Below are positions 11,300 through 26,289 of a stretch of DNA of 64,000 bases, in pieces. The notes below the pieces were generated by a model. It did not search any database and was not told the DNA's origin. It was given only the letters and a program-made list of their open reading frames with translations. Each line of letters begins with the position of its first letter. Position 1 is the first letter of the stretch. The position numbers and the translations under genes were made by a program. The stretch comes from Megascapheus bottae (taxonomy: Eukaryota; Chordata; Mammalia; Rodentia; Geomyidae), in assembly GCA_024803745.1 (NCBI GenBank), contig JANJXV010000100.1, forward strand, positions 2,666,001-2,730,000. Direction: 5' to 3'.

Positions 11300-12169
11300 C
11301 TAATATGTGTGAATTCTGTTATGCCTCCTGTAATGTGACTTCCATCTGAAGGTCTTACCACATTTGATGCACTCGTACAGTTTTTCTCCTGTGTGTGTTC
11401 TCTGATGCAATTTGAGGGAAGACTTCCATTTGAAAGACATTCCACATCGGTTACATTCATAAGGTTTTTCTCCTGTTTGAATTGTCTTATGCATGTTGAG
11501 GTTTGGCTTCTGTGTGAAGGACTTTCCACATATGTTACACTCATAAGGTGTTTCTCCTGAGTATATTCTCTGATGAACATGGAGTTTTACCTTCCATTTG
11601 AAAGACTTTCCGCATTCACTACATGCATAAGTTTTCTCTCCTATGTGTGTTCTATTATGCCCATCAAGATATGACTTCCACTTGAAGGTCTTTCCACATT
11701 TGTTGCACACATAAGGTTTCTCTCCTGTGTGTGTTCTTTGATGCAATTTGAGGGAAGATTTCTGTCTGAAAGACTTTACACATTGGTTACATTCATAAGG
11801 TTTCACTCCTGTGTGTATTCTCTGATGAACACGAAGTTTTCCCTTCCCTTGGAAAGACTTTCCACATTCATTACACTTATAAGATTTCTCTCCTGTGTGT
11901 GTTATTTGATGAACTCGAAGGTGTATCTTCTGGGTGAAAGACTTTTCACATTTGTTACATTCATAAGGTTTCTCTTCTGTGTGTCTTCTCTGGTGTAAAG
12001 TGAGGTATGATTTCAGTCTGAAAGTCTTCCCACATTTATCCCATTCATAAGATTTCTCTTCTGAGTGAGATCTCTGATGTGTGCTGAGAGCTGAATTCTG
12101 GGCAGAAATTTTATTACGTTCCTCATATTCATAAGGTTTTTCTACTCTTGGAGATTGAGGTTGGAGCAT
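11300..12169 (-). pseudogene. C2H2 zinc-finger array, KRAB locus copy 2
   Basis: An open frame of 289 codons on the minus strand encodes ten consecutive Krueppel-type finger units of 28 residues. About six keep both Cys and both His (units 3-6, 9 and 10). Unit 1 has lost both Cys, unit 2 has W for the first Cys, unit 7 ends HQRIYSG (His lost) and unit 8 ends MHKTIQTG (His lost). The first Met is at 12169, but this frame is not the frame of the exon part upstream (12363-12775), which ends at a TGA. The array is therefore open but apparently cut off from its KRAB domain. It is the best preserved of the three copies. It could be a recently dead gene, or it could be expressed without KRAB from a downstream start. 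I favour pseudogene. Confidence 0.75.
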
Positions 12170-12775
12170 CAGGTCTGATTTCTCAGAAATTAATTTTCAC
12201 ACTTGATGTACGCATCACATATCTCAGGATATTTGCTCTGAGGTTTTGTAAGGCATATTTCATTACTGAAGATTTCTCACATTCACTACATGTACGAGGA
12301 GTCTCTCCTGTGTACATTTTCGGATGTGTAGTGATGGTCGGTGTTAAGTACAATATTCTTCATCACACAGTACATTTAGCAGTTTTCCTCCCTCCCTGAA
12401 GAATTTCTTGGGCAGGGAGAACAGAATTATGATACTGCAGATCTTTTGGACTGTCACAATCATGAATAAAATGCTCTGAATATCCGATGGATTTTTTAAG
12501 AGCAGGAGACATACGAGATCTATAAGCAGCATGCATCTCATCAGGCTTAGGAGACAGAAGCATGTTCTGACACTTAATGAACTCCTCAGTCCTCACCCCT
12601 AAGTTGTTACCGTTATTACTAATCACCTCTGGATTATGTGTAGAGCTCAAATTTAAAGTTGTTGCTAATCTCACGTTTTCCTCCACTTCGATACTACTTG
12701 CAACTGCTACTTCACAAAGACATTCATGTGGACTTTCCTGGCAGGTCTTGAACACATTTTCCATTACCTGGACAT
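12170..12775 (-). pseudogene. 5' part of the zinc-finger exon (linker region), KRAB locus copy 2
   Basis: A splice acceptor (TTTTAG) ends at 12776 on the minus strand. The exon opens in the phase left by the second KRAB exon (G|AT giving Asp) and stays open through a Ser/Asn-rich linker, typical of the region between KRAB and fingers, to a TGA just below 12363. The finger array then resumes in another frame at 12169. Copy 3 has the same exon start (59232) and the same TGA, so the break is shared. A remnant finger-like segment lies between 12170 and 12360. An unseen extra splice joining the two frames cannot be excluded. Confidence 0.75.
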
Positions 12776-14021
12776 CTAAAATGAGTCATAGAAAAAAAGA
12801 CACAAACATACATGAGATACAAATATTCCTTACTGTAAAGGTAATGACTTTACTTTCCCATCCTAAGTGTTAGATATTTTAAAATATAAAAGTGGAAATT
12901 GATTTGTGAGAAAAATATGCTTTTCTCCCTAACATATTAAGAAAATGATATTTTATAATGACCAATAATGTTTTTCTGTGTTTTAGTTCTCTTTTTATAT
13001 CACAGGAAATATTTATTGAAATTACCCAACTATGTATTGCTACAGTTTTAAGCTGAGAACTATCTATAATATACCTGCAGCTGTTTTTTTTCAAATACTG
13101 TTTTGTTTATACATTGAGGAATAGCTGCCTTTCTTTTATTTTTGAGAAATAATCTAAATATTGTGCTGTTTTGCATCTTTTTAAAACTTTCTTTTCTTTT
13201 CTGTTCTTTTTTTTTGTAGTTCATAGGCCCCGGCCCTGGCCCTGAACACTTCAGCAGAAGACTATAACCGCTAACCTTGAGCTACAGCCCCACTTCCTGT
13301 TTTCTAGAGTTAACTACAGATAAGAGGCTCAGGTCCCGAGTAGCAGATAGGATTACCTTACCCAGTTTCAATGCTGTTTGCTTTTTAACCATTAAGTGAG
13401 GAACACGAATTTTTTCTAGATTCAGTGGCCACAAGTTTGATTTATATGTCTGTTTGCCTTTGATCCAAGCAACAACGATTCTTGAGAGTAAGGACATACA
13501 CCTACATCCCTTCAGTTACAACTTCTCACTAAAGTCTCAATTTAGGTATTTGTGGGAATTTTGAAATTTGTTTCTTTCCATTTGAAGTCTTATAAAAATT
13601 CCTTTTCTAACACTCCTGTCCCTCAGAACCATGGAAGACCAGAAAATCTCCAGCTCATTGTCTAGTTAATTTTCTTATGTTGATTGAAACTTTGTTGTTG
13701 TTTTTTTCCTTCCATTCCTGGGTTTGAACTTAGGACCTAACCACTGTCCTTGGGGTTTCTCAAGACTAGAACCCTACCAATGAAGTCATTACTTCTGGCT
13801 TTTTCTATGTATGTGGTAATAAGGAATCAAACCTGTGTCTTTGTGCATGCTAGGCCAGCACTCTATCACTAGGCTCAATTTCTGGTGGAAAGGTCTGGTT
13901 CTGAATACCAGTCTCTTCCCACCAGCAAAAAGATATTATCCTTATCAGAGAATAATGCCCTGACTTATTCCTTGTTTGCTCAATCATTTATAGTCTTAGT
14001 TTTAAAAAAATGAAATATCAT

Positions 14022-14073
<52 letters not shown>

Positions 14074-14715
14074 GTTTTGCAGTCATGGGACTTGATTTCT
14101 AGACCTGGCTGTTCTTCCTGAGCTCTTCAGCTCAAGGCTACTGCCCTATGTCTTTAGCCTCAACCCCACTTCTCATTTTCTATTGGTTCATTGGAGAGAA
14201 GAGTCTAAGGTGTTTTGTGATAGGTCAGTCTTTGAACCTTGATCCTCAGATCTCAGCCTCCTAAGTAGCTAGGATTACAGGCATGAGCCACGGGCTCATG
14301 GCTTTCTCATTTTATTTTGTTTCACAGTGATTTCTACAGAGAAATCTAACTTTAACTCTACTGCCACATAGAATTCATTATATCACCCTATGATTGTTGG
14401 TGCCGGGGGTTTGGGCTAGCATGCACAAAGACCTGGTTCAGTTCCTTGGTACTACATACAAAGAAAAAGCCACAAGTGGTGCTATGACTCAAGACATAGA
14501 GATCCAGTCTTGAGAAAACCCAAGGACCATGCTCAGGCCCTGAGAACAAGCATAGGATTGGGAAAAGAAAATGATTCTTGATTCATTCACAAAGAATTCC
14601 ATAGGTTCCACACAGGATTTAGGGTAACTAAGAATATTATTGCTCAGTACATCACAACATGAACTTACCAATGGGGCTCAGGCTCCAACATCAATATGAA
14701 GATGCATTCACTCAC
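12776..14715 (-). other. Intron between second KRAB exon and finger exon, copy 2, with SINEs
   Basis: No coding sequence is seen. It holds antisense B1-like or ID-like SINE pieces at about 13219-13356, 13707-13885 and 14073-14300, and a sense ID-like SINE at about 14408-14565. Each has a counterpart at the same place in copy 3 (59232-61332). A (TTTC)n run sits at 14021-14072. Confidence 0.75.
14021..14072. repeat. (TTTC)n repeat in the intron, copy 2
   Basis: About 13 uninterrupted TTTC units precede an antisense SINE, consistent with growth from a SINE tail on the opposite strand. The matching repeat in copy 3 is about four times longer (60472-60689). Confidence 0.95.
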
Positions 14716-14805
14716 CTGTGATATTCTTGTCAGAGGAATTTCCTATCCAGAGTTCTGCACAGTGCTCTAGCTTGTCAATTAATACAGGTTTGGGAACACA
14801 GGGCC
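14716..14805 (-). pseudogene. Second KRAB exon (KRAB-B-like), locus copy 2
   Basis: A 90-nt exon with a TTTACAG acceptor before 14805 and a GTGAGT donor after 14716. It continues the frame of the KRAB-A exon (phase 1 at both ends) and encodes CVPKPVLIDKLEH and ELWIGN, the form of the short exon following KRAB-A in many KRAB zinc-finger genes. The splice sites are intact. It is marked as part of a pseudogene only because the downstream finger exon is broken. Confidence 0.8.
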
Positions 14806-17166
<2,361 letters not shown>

Positions 17167-18454
17167 TTAATAATAATCAAAAGATAGAAATATGCAAAAC
17201 AATGCATTGAAAAGGAAGTACATTTTACTATATATTACAGATGAATCTTGATTACAGTAAACTAAAAATACAGCAGTCATAAAGGAAGAGCTAGGGTATG
17301 TTTTCCCTTCCAGAGCTTCCAAGGATCAACAAACCCTTAGAGCCAAAAAGCACGATGGTTCCAGAGAATGGAGAAGAGAGGAACAGGAGCTGAATGTTTA
17401 ATGATTATACATGGAAGATGAAAATTGCTCTAGATGGGTAGAATGAAGAGACAACTGTACCCTAAACAATGGTTATGTAGCCACACAGGATGGGACACAC
17501 CTATACTCCCTGATCTTGGGAAACTCAAGAAGGATTTCTAGCCATCCTAGATGCATGGAAAGATCTATCATAAAAACTAATGTGGAGGGGCTGGGAGTTT
17601 GGCATAGTTGTAGAGTGCTTGTATGAAGACGAAGGTTCAATTCCGCAGTACCACATACACAGAAAAAACCAGAAGTAGTGCTTTGGCTCAAGTAGAAGAT
17701 CACTTGAGGAAAGCTGAAGGACAGTGCTCAGACCGAGTTCCAGCAAAAGGGCTTGTTTTAAAAAAAACAGAAAGCTGAGCACGATGGGGTGGTGGCTCAC
17801 TTCTATAATCCTAGCTACTCAGGAGGCTGAGATCTGAGGATCAAGGTTTAAAGCCATCCTGGCACAAAAAGACCTGAGACTCTTATCTCCAATTTACCTT
17901 TAGAAAATGGTAAGTGGGGCTTGGCTCCAGGGTAAGGTGGTAGCCTGGAGCTGAAGAGCTCAGGGATAGTGCACAGGCTGAGTTCAAGATCTATGACCCA
18001 CCAAAAAAAACAACAACAACAAAAAATAATATGAAAAAATTTGGATTCTGTGAATTTTATCAGGCATATAAATGTCTTTTTTTGCTGTTGAAATAACAAA
18101 TTGTTTGGAAACATTTTAAAAGTTTTTACCTAGAAATGTACACTACAAATGGAATTAATAACAAACACAAAATATGCAAAAGATACAAATTATCACAATA
18201 TGGGTATCCTGCTTCTGTATCTTTTCACTGACTCCTGTTCAAATGAGTCACATATTCTGAATCATTTCTCCCAGTCGATATATGCCACACATGTTAGCTT
18301 GTACTGAACTTCTTGGGAAATCAAAAGCAAATGTGTGTTAGATTTTGTCAACAGTGATATTTCAAAAATAAATTCCTACTCATTACATTATTTAATATCA
18401 ATGCCGGAATCTAACTTACACTGGCAGAATCTTCATTCTTTTGAGAATCTTCAA
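17167..18454. other. Flank of zinc-finger copy 2 missing from copy 3, with SINEs
   Basis: No gene is visible. Sense SINEs lie at about 17590-17755 (ID-like) and 17772-18005 (B1-like with ID-like tail). The rest is AT-rich. The homology between copies 2 and 3 stops at 17166, so this part was either deleted from copy 3 or never included. It ends at the breakpoint with L1 copy B. Confidence 0.65.
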
Positions 18455-20612
18455 AAGGGTGTGTAAATATTTAGGATAGTTTTGTCTTCCTGGAGGAAAG
18501 ATCCCTTTAGTAGTATGTAGTAACCTTCTTTGTCTTTTCTTACTAATTTTAGTTTGAAGTCTATTGTATCTGATATGAGGATGGAAACTACAGCCTGTTT
18601 ATGGGGGCAGTTAGCTTGATAGAGTTTATTCCAACCTCTCACTTTCAAAAGATGATTGTTTTGGGGTAAGATGTGTCTCTTGAAGACAGCAGAACGATGG
18701 CTCTGGCTTTTTGATCCAACTAGACAGCCTATGCCGTTTAATTGGAGAGTTACATTCATTGATATTGAGAGTTAGGATTGGGAGATATTTATTAGTTCCT
18801 ACCATTTTTAAAAGCTTTTAGTAGGGCCTGTGTCTAGACAGTTCTTGTGGTCCTTAGATGGTATGCTGTTTAGGTGCCATTTCTTTCCCTATGTTGCATT
18901 TATTTTGGATTTCTATGTATAGAGCATCTTTGAGAATTCTCTGTAGTGTTGGTTTTGTTTTGACATATTGTTGCAGCTTTTCCCTGGAATGGAATGTGTT
19001 TATTGTTCCCTCAGTTATGAATGAGAGCTTAGCTGGGTACAGTATTCTTGGTTGGTAGTTATTTGATTTAAGGGCATGACATATATGCTTCCAGTCACTT
19101 CGTGCTTGCATGGTCTCTGCTGAGAAATCTGGGGTTATTCTGATTGGTTTGCCTTTATAGGTTACTGATCCCTTTTCCCTGGCTGCCTTTAGGATGTTTT
19201 CTTTCATTTCTATTGATCTAGTTCGTATCACATTGTGGCGGTGGGATGTTCTTTTCTGGTCAGTTCTGTTTGGGGTCCTAAAAGCTTCTCGTATCTGGAT
19301 GGGCCTGCCCTTCTGGATATTTGGGAAATTCTCTGAGATGATTCCCTGAGGTATATTTCCAATACCATTGACCTCTATCTCCACGCCCTCCTCAATACCA
19401 ACTAGCCTTAAATTAGGCTTCCTATTTGTATCTTGGACCTCCTGAAGCGCTCTCTCATATTTCCTAGATTTGGATTGACTCATTTTCTGTTCTTTATAAT
19501 AACTAAATTATCTTCAGCCCCAGAAATTCTCTCCTCTGCATTGTCTAACCTGCTATCAAAGCTATCTACTTTATTTTTCATCTCCCTTGCTTCTAATTGC
19601 TCATTTTTGATGCCTTGCATCTCTTGTTTTAGATCATGTATGGATTTCTTTATCTCCTTGATTTCCTTTTGAGTGGTTAGCTCAGTAGCTGTATTTTCTT
19701 TGGACATTTGCTGGAGTTTGGTCACGTTTTTATTTGTGGATTCTATGAATTCATCCATCTTTCTTTGAAAAACCTTTATTATGGCCTCCTTATGGCTGCT
19801 TCTTTTTCACTTATCACCTTGTTTATGCTTTCCTCTTGTTCAGCTATGGCTTCCTCCATTATCTCCTTCTTTATATTTTCAGATTTTCCATTAATGATGT
19901 TTATCAATTGCATTTGTGTAGCACTGGGAAGACTCTCCTCTAGGTTTGCCAGTGACTGTTCCATTGTCTGTTTACATAGTGTGCGGGATGTTGTTTCTTG
20001 ATTTGACATTTTTCTTGAGTGTCTTGTTCTGCCCATTTGAAAATGGCAGCAAGATTACTACTAAATACGATTATAGTTTTTCAGATATAACCAACCTAGA
20101 CCTCTGTAGCTGGCAGACACTAGATGTTCACAAGTTTTGATTGGTATTATCACTCTTTCTTTTTGTGCACTTACAGACCAGTCTAATACAACCACTGCTA
20201 AGCGATTTTTACCCAAAACAATAAGCCTCTCAATCCAATCTCTATTGTCTTTAAGTCCCTCTGAGCCTAGAGAATAATTAACCACCTACATATACAATAT
20301 TGCTCAACAGCCATCATGTGTAGATCCATGTGTAGAGCCATCATGTAGTATAAGTGTTGTAAGATGAGCAGAGGTCCAGAGATAGAAAAAAAGAATGAGA
20401 GAGGTCAGGGGAAGTAGAAGAGGATTAACGTAGGAGTGTAAGCATATTGTAGTCATGAAGAAAAGGTATAGCATAAGGATAACTGACCTAAGTTGGTAAG
20501 TAGGTAGCATGTTTGAGTACAAAGTTTGGAAAGTATTAGAATAAAACTTAATGTGTTGCTGCACGACTAGCTCTTAGCCCAACCAGTGGCCTCACAGTGG
20601 ACCATGGGATGG
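18455..20612 (-). mobile_element. LINE-1 copy B, 5' part only (first, partial array unit)
   Basis: Antisense L1. ORF2 endonuclease start is at 18455-18800, ORF1 at about 18854-20036 and 5' UTR at about 20037-20612. The element has a 5' end but lacks the rest of ORF2 and the 3' UTR. It begins at a sharp breakpoint in the endonuclease region (equivalent to about 25884 in copy C). Normal L1 truncation removes the 5' end, so loss of the 3' end marks a rearrangement junction. Confidence 0.85.
18854..20036 (-). pseudogene. L1 ORF1 of copy B (frameshifted)
   Basis: ORF1p is the L1 RNA-binding, trimer-forming protein. The start MGRTRHSRK is at 20036. A coiled-coil region rich in Lys, Glu, Leu and Ile follows, then the RNA-recognition domain (KPNLRLVGIEEG near 19400) and a C-terminal domain ending at 18854. 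The frame is interrupted near 19785 by a 1-nt deletion ('ccttatggctgc' against 'cctttatggcttc' in copy C) and again near 19490. Non-functional. Confidence 0.8.
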
Positions 20613-21985
20613 ATCTGTTTTTCTTGTCTATGTTGAGGGAAAGGGGTATTTCACAAGATGCAGAAACGAAGATTTCAGAAGCAAATGCTGTGAGTGAATT
20701 AGCTCGTAAAAAGCATTTTTATTTTCTTTTATCTTTCTGCCAGTCTTGGGGCTGGAATTCGGGGCCTGAGCACTGTCCTCGTGTTTTCTCAAGTCTAGCC
20801 CTTTGCCACTTGAGCCACAGTGCCACATCTAGATTTTCTATCTATGTGATACTGAGCAATCAAACCCAGATCTTCATGGATGCTAGGCAAGCACTCTACC
20901 ACTATGCCAAACACTCAACCCTGGCATAGTCATTATAAAGTCATCATCATCATATCAAAATATCCTTTCTCCTACAAAGAATGAACACTTATCTATGTGT
21001 GTAATGCTTTTTTTTAAATTTCACTAATTCTTCTGTGTTTTTCCCTCTTGCATTTTTTACACATGACAGCAAAGCTAATCATCAGGGAAAAATTGATTAG
21101 GATACAGAAACCTAATAGTATCCTAGTAGATTGACGTCAAAAATATGTGCAAGATGCCCTGTGTGTTTGACCTAGTGGTAGAGTCCTTGGCTACCACGCA
21201 AAAAGACTCAGGTTTGATTCCTCATTACCACATACATAGAAAATGCTGGAAGTGGTGCTGTGGCTCGGTGGGACAGCTAAAGCCTAAGGAAAGCCCAAGA
21301 ACAATGTTCACACTCTGAGGTCAAGTCCCCAGACTAGCAAAAACAAAAAAAAATCGACAAAGGGCAAAATGCATGCAGAGAAGGCACTGTGAAGCAAATG
21401 TTTTGTAAAGGATGAGGGCAATATTGACCCTTAAGTTCGGATCTTACCTAAGAAAGGCTCCTTGAGCCTGAGACCAGACTGGTAATTGGGCCTAGTGGAA
21501 GACATTGGGATTGGACAAATAAGGTGTGCTGTTTACTACATCCACATGTATATTGTGAGATTGGAGGAGAGATTCAGCCTCCAGTATGTCTTTGGTGAGG
21601 TCTTCTGTGAGCAAGGATCTTTGGTCATTGGGCCCTGAAAGGTGACCCTGCCTCCCTCACAATGGAACAGAATATGGAACCCTGGTAACCAAGCCACTGT
21701 AACTAACAACCAACTCAAGCCAGCTCACTTGGCCTGTGGCTCAGGAGGAAGAAAGATGTTGCTGTGCTGTTGCCAAAGGTCAGGAAACTCGAGTCTCAGG
21801 CATGGAATTTGTGGATGTCTTACTCGAAGATGTACATGCTAGATCATTGCCAAGCCACAAATCCAGTATAACAGGCCTTTCTCTAAGAAGAAGGCCAGGG
21901 AAATCCAGGGCAACCAGATGAGGTATATTTCTAACAAGAAATGTATTTGACCCCATCATCCTCCCCAGACACTACAACTTTCTTT
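20613..21985 (+). repeat. Array spacer, copy 2
   Basis: Non-L1 segment between the 5' end of L1 copy B and the 3' end of L1 copy C. It carries the same two ID-like SINEs (antisense about 20735-20925, sense about 21160-21345) as the other spacers. The stretch 21540-21960 is the best conserved, including against the inverted relative at 52600-52900. Its short open frames are not supported as genes. Confidence 0.85.
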
Positions 21986-22399
21986 TTCTAAAAATTTTTT
22001 TATTGTAATTAGTAAAAGGGTTACATGATATTGCCAGATAGAAGGTGCATTAATTCACATACATTGATACCCTTTCACATGTCTTGGTACCCATTTCCCT
22101 CCAACCCCACACCCCCCACCCGCCTTGGTTTTCCCCCCTCCCCTATCAAATTTCAAATATCCAAATACAAGCAAATTCAATATATCAGATAACAAAGTGA
22201 GATACTATACCAATATGGGATAACCAAGGGACAGCAAAGGAGATGAGAGACAACATAGTACCTTAAGGACAACAATCATTCATTATGTGGCTTTTGTTTC
22301 AATATCCTGGAGGTCCTTTCAGTTAGCTTCACATTATAGGGCCTTATATATGGCCTTTTGCTCTATTGCAAATCTCTGCCAGTGAAGCCCAAGGTTTCT

Positions 22400-25300
22400 A
22401 CTGATTATGACGTATGAGGGAAACCACTGAGCCAAGTTCCTTTGAGTCTGGCTTACTTCACTTAATATGATTTGTTCTAAGTCTTTCCATTTCCTAACAA
22501 ATGGGGCGATGTCATTCTTTCTGACAGCAGCATAGAATTCCATTGTGTACAAATACCACAACTTGTTGATCCACTCATCAACTGAGGGACACTTGGGTTG
22601 GTTCCATATCTTTGCTATGGTGAATAGTGCTGCAATGAACATTGTTTGCTAGTGGGTTTAGTATGCCCTTGTTTCTGGATTGTTGGGTAAATGCCAAGTA
22701 GGGGAATTGCTGGGTGATAGGGGAGTTCTATGTTTAGCCTTTTGAGGCACTGCCACACTGCTTTCCATAGTGGTTGAACGAGTTTGCACTCCCACCAACA
22801 GTTTAGTAGTGATCCTTCCTGGCCACATCCCCTCCAGTAACTGTTGTCATTCGTTTTCCTGATCCTGGCCATTCTAACTGGAGTGAGGTGGAATCTTAGA
22901 GTTGTTTCGATTCGCATTTCTTTTATGACCAGAGATGTGGAGCATTTCTTCATGTGTCTATAGGCCATTTTTGTTTCTTCTTCAGAGAAGACTCTCTTTA
23001 AGCCTTTGGCCCATTTTTTAATGTGATGGGTGTTACTTTGGAGGTTAGTTTTGGAGTGATTCAATTTTTTGAGTTGTTGATATATTTTAGATATGAGGCC
23101 TTTGTCCGTTGTTTGGTTGGTGAAGATCTTCTCCCACTCTGTAGGCTTCCTGATTAGTTTACTAGCTATATCCGTTGCCATACAAAAGCTCTGCAGTTTA
23201 ATGCAGTCCCACTTATCCAGCCTTCCTCTGATTTGTTGTGATTCTTGGTCCTAATTAAGAAAGTTTCGACCTGTGCCAATGAGGCCTAGTGTATCTCCTA
23301 TTCCTTCCTGTAAGCTTTTCAGTGTCAGCTTTTACCTCCAGGTCTTTGATCCATTTGGAGTTAATTCTAGTGCAAGGTGACAAAGAAGGATCCAACTTTA
23401 GTTTTCTGCAGGAGCTTACCCAGTTCTGCCAGCACAACTTGTTGAAGAGGATATCTTTCTTCCACTCTATTTTTTTGGCTCCCTTGTAAAAATTAGGTGG
23501 CCATAGTCTGTGGTTTAATATCTGGGTCCGCAGTTCTATTCCATTGGACTTCAGGCCTGTTCTTGTGCCAGTACCAAGATGTTTTGAGAATTATAGCTCC
23601 GTAATAGAGTCTAAAGTTGGGAATTGAAATTCCTCCAGCGCTGTCCTTTCTGCTAAGAAGTGTTTTTGCTATACGGGGTCTTTTATTATTCCATATGAAA
23701 TTTTGAATTTCCCCTTCTATTTCTTTAAAGAATGACATTGGGATGTTGATGGGTATTGCATTGAATTTGTAGATAGCCCTAGGCAAGATTGTCATTTTCA
23801 CAATGTTGATTCTTCCAATCCAGGAGCATGGGAGGTTTTTCCATTTCCTTAGTTCTGCTTTAATTTCCTATTTTAGGGTTTTAAAGTTTTCATCTAAACG
23901 GTCCTTTACATTCTTAGTTAAGCTAATTCCTAGGTACTTTATTTTCTTTTGGCTATTGTGAAAGGAGTTTCTTTCCTGATTATTGCCTCGTTCCTCTCAC
24001 TGTTGGCGTAAAGGAAGGCAGTTCATTTGTGAGGGTTGATTTTGTGGCCTGCTACCCTTCCAAAGCTTTGAATCAGCTCAAGGAGCTTGGGAGTAGAGTC
24101 TATAGGATCCTTTAAATAGAGAATCATGTCATCTGCAAAGAGGGATAGTTTTATTTCCTCTTTCCCTACTTGGATCCCCTTTATGCTTGCTTCTTGCCTT
24201 ATTGCACTATGTACGAATTCTTGTACTATGTTAAAAAGGAGTGGAGAGAGTGGGCATCCTTGTCTCGTTCCTGATTTTAGAGGGAATGGCTTTAGATTTT
24301 CACCATTAAGTATAATACTGGCAGTGGGTTTTTCATACACAGCCTTTATTACATTGAGAAATGTTCCATGGATTCCTAGTTTCTCCACATCTTTTAACGT
24401 AAAGGGGTTTTGGATCTTGTGAAATGCCTTTTCCACATCTATTGAGACAATCATGTGATTTTTGTGCTTGCTCCTGTTGATGTGTCGAATTATATTAATT
24501 GATTTGTGTATGTTGAACCAGCTTTGCCTCCCTGTGATGAATCCAGTTTGATCATAGTGTATAATTTTTTTGATGAGTTGTTGTAGACGGTTGGCCAGTA
24601 TTTTGTTGAGAAGTTTTGCATCGATGTTCATCAAAGAAATGGGTCTATAGTTCTCTTTCTTTGATGAATCTCTGTCTGGTTTGGGGATGAGGGATATAAT
24701 GGCTTCACAGAATGAGTTTGGTAAAGAACCTTCATTTTCAATTTCGTTGAAGAGCTTGAGGAGTATTGGTGTGAGCTCTGCTTAGAAGACCTTATAGAAT
24801 TCAGCTGTGAATCCATATGGCCCTGGGCTCTTTTTAAGTGGAAGTTGTCTAATTTCCATTTCTATTTCAGAGCTTGAAATAGGCCGGTTGAGTTGGGTTA
24901 GCTCTTCTTGGTTCAGTGTGGGTATGTTAATATTGTCTAGGAATTCATCCATTTCTTCTAGATTCTCAAATTTGTTGGTGTAAAGGTTTGAGAAGTATTC
25001 GCTCATGATATTCTGGATCTTGGTAATTTCTGTCGTGATATTACAATTTTCATCTGCGATTTTGTTTATTTCGATATGCTCTCTTCTTTGTTTGGTAAGA
25101 TTTGCTAAAGGCTTGTCAATTTTGTAAATTCTTTCAAAGAACCAACTCCTTGTTTTGTTGATTCTTTCTATAGTTTTTTTTATTCCAAATCATTTAATTC
25201 TGCTTTGATTTTAATAATTTGCTTTCTCCTAATGGGTTTAAGGTTGGTTTGTTGCTCTTTTTCCAAGAGGTTAAGGTGAGGCATTAACTAGTTGGTTTGA

Positions 25301-26232
25301 CATTTTTCCAACTTGCTGTTGTAGGCACTCAGCGCTATAAATTTTCCTCTGAGTACTGCCTTTGTTGTGTCCCTAAGGAGTTGATATTTGTGTGCTCCTT
25401 ATTGTTAAATTTCATAAACAGTTGGATATCTGTTCTGATCTCTACGATTACCCATTGTTTTTGATTCAACAGTGTGTTGTTCAGTCTCCATGAGTTACAG
25501 GGTTTTCGTTGGTGGGGATGTGTGTTCAGTTCCAATTTGATGCCTTTATGGTCTGACAGTGTGCATGGAATAATTTCAGTGTTTCTGAATCTGTCCAGGT
25601 TTGTTTTATGGCCTAAGATGTGGTCTGTTTTGGAAAATGTTCCATGTGCTGCTGAGAAAATCGTATATTGTGTTGTTACTGGGTGGAATATTCTGCAGAT
25701 GTCTGTTAGATTTAGTTTGTCTATATAGTTGTTCAGTTCTAAGGTTTCTCTGTTGAGTTTTGCCTTGTTGATCTGTCCATAGGTGAGAGTGGTGTGTTAA
25801 ACTCACCAACAATCACTGTATTTCGATCTATGTATGGTTTCAGTGTAGTAAAGTTTGCTTGATGAAGTTTGGAGCTCCGGGATTGGGTGTGTAAATATTT
25901 AGGATCGTTATGTCTTCCTGGAGGAAAGATCCCTTTAGTAGTATGTAGTAACCTTCTTTGTCTTTTCTTACTAATTTTAGTTTGAAGTCTATTGTATCTG
26001 AAATGAGGATGGCAACTCCAGCCTGTTTATGGGGGCAGTTAGCTTGATAGAGTTTATTCCAACCTCTCACTTTCAAAAGATGATTGTTTTGGGGTAGGAT
26101 GTTCTCTTGAAGACAGCAGAACGATGGCTCTTGCTTTTTGATCCAACTAGACAGCCTATGCCGTTTAATTGGAGAGTTAAGTCCATTGATATTGAGAGTT
26201 AGGATTGAGAGATATATATTAGTTCCTACCAT
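22400..26232 (-). pseudogene. L1 ORF2 of copy C (endonuclease - reverse transcriptase), broken
   Basis: ORF2p nicks target DNA and reverse-transcribes L1 RNA. The endonuclease start shows LTLNINGLN (about 26170-26200). The motif usually written GDFNT reads GEFNT near 25820. The reverse transcriptase shows [11 protein letters not shown] and the catalytic FADDM (about 24125-24300), and the Cys-rich C-terminus HCWWECK is degraded to NCWWECK near 22790. Open pieces are 26232-25840, 25006-24782, 24634-24023, 23801-23493 and 23181-22615, in several frames, so no complete protein is possible. Confidence 0.88.
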
Positions 26233-26289
26233 TTTTAAAAGCTTTTAGTAGGGCCTGTGTCTTGACAGTTCTTGTGGTCCTTAGATGGT

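Noticed and set aside
11122..11580. 152-codon minus-strand frame overlapping the fingers (also 6491-6949)
   Set aside because: It is the finger array read in the wrong frame: the 84-bp period appears as a repeated residue pattern without Cys-His ligands.
21536..21718. Minus-strand 60-codon open frame starting MSWLLVTVAW with a hydrophobic start, in all spacers
   Set aside because: A signal-peptide-like look arises from the sequence before a SINE-free block. It has no homology I recognise, and the overlap with plus-strand frames makes it unlikely to be coding.
21736..21921. 61-codon open frame starting MAQEEER, present in all four direct spacers
   Set aside because: Conserved because the spacers are recent duplicates. 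It carries no domain and is not preserved in the inverted relative, where indels and stops break it.
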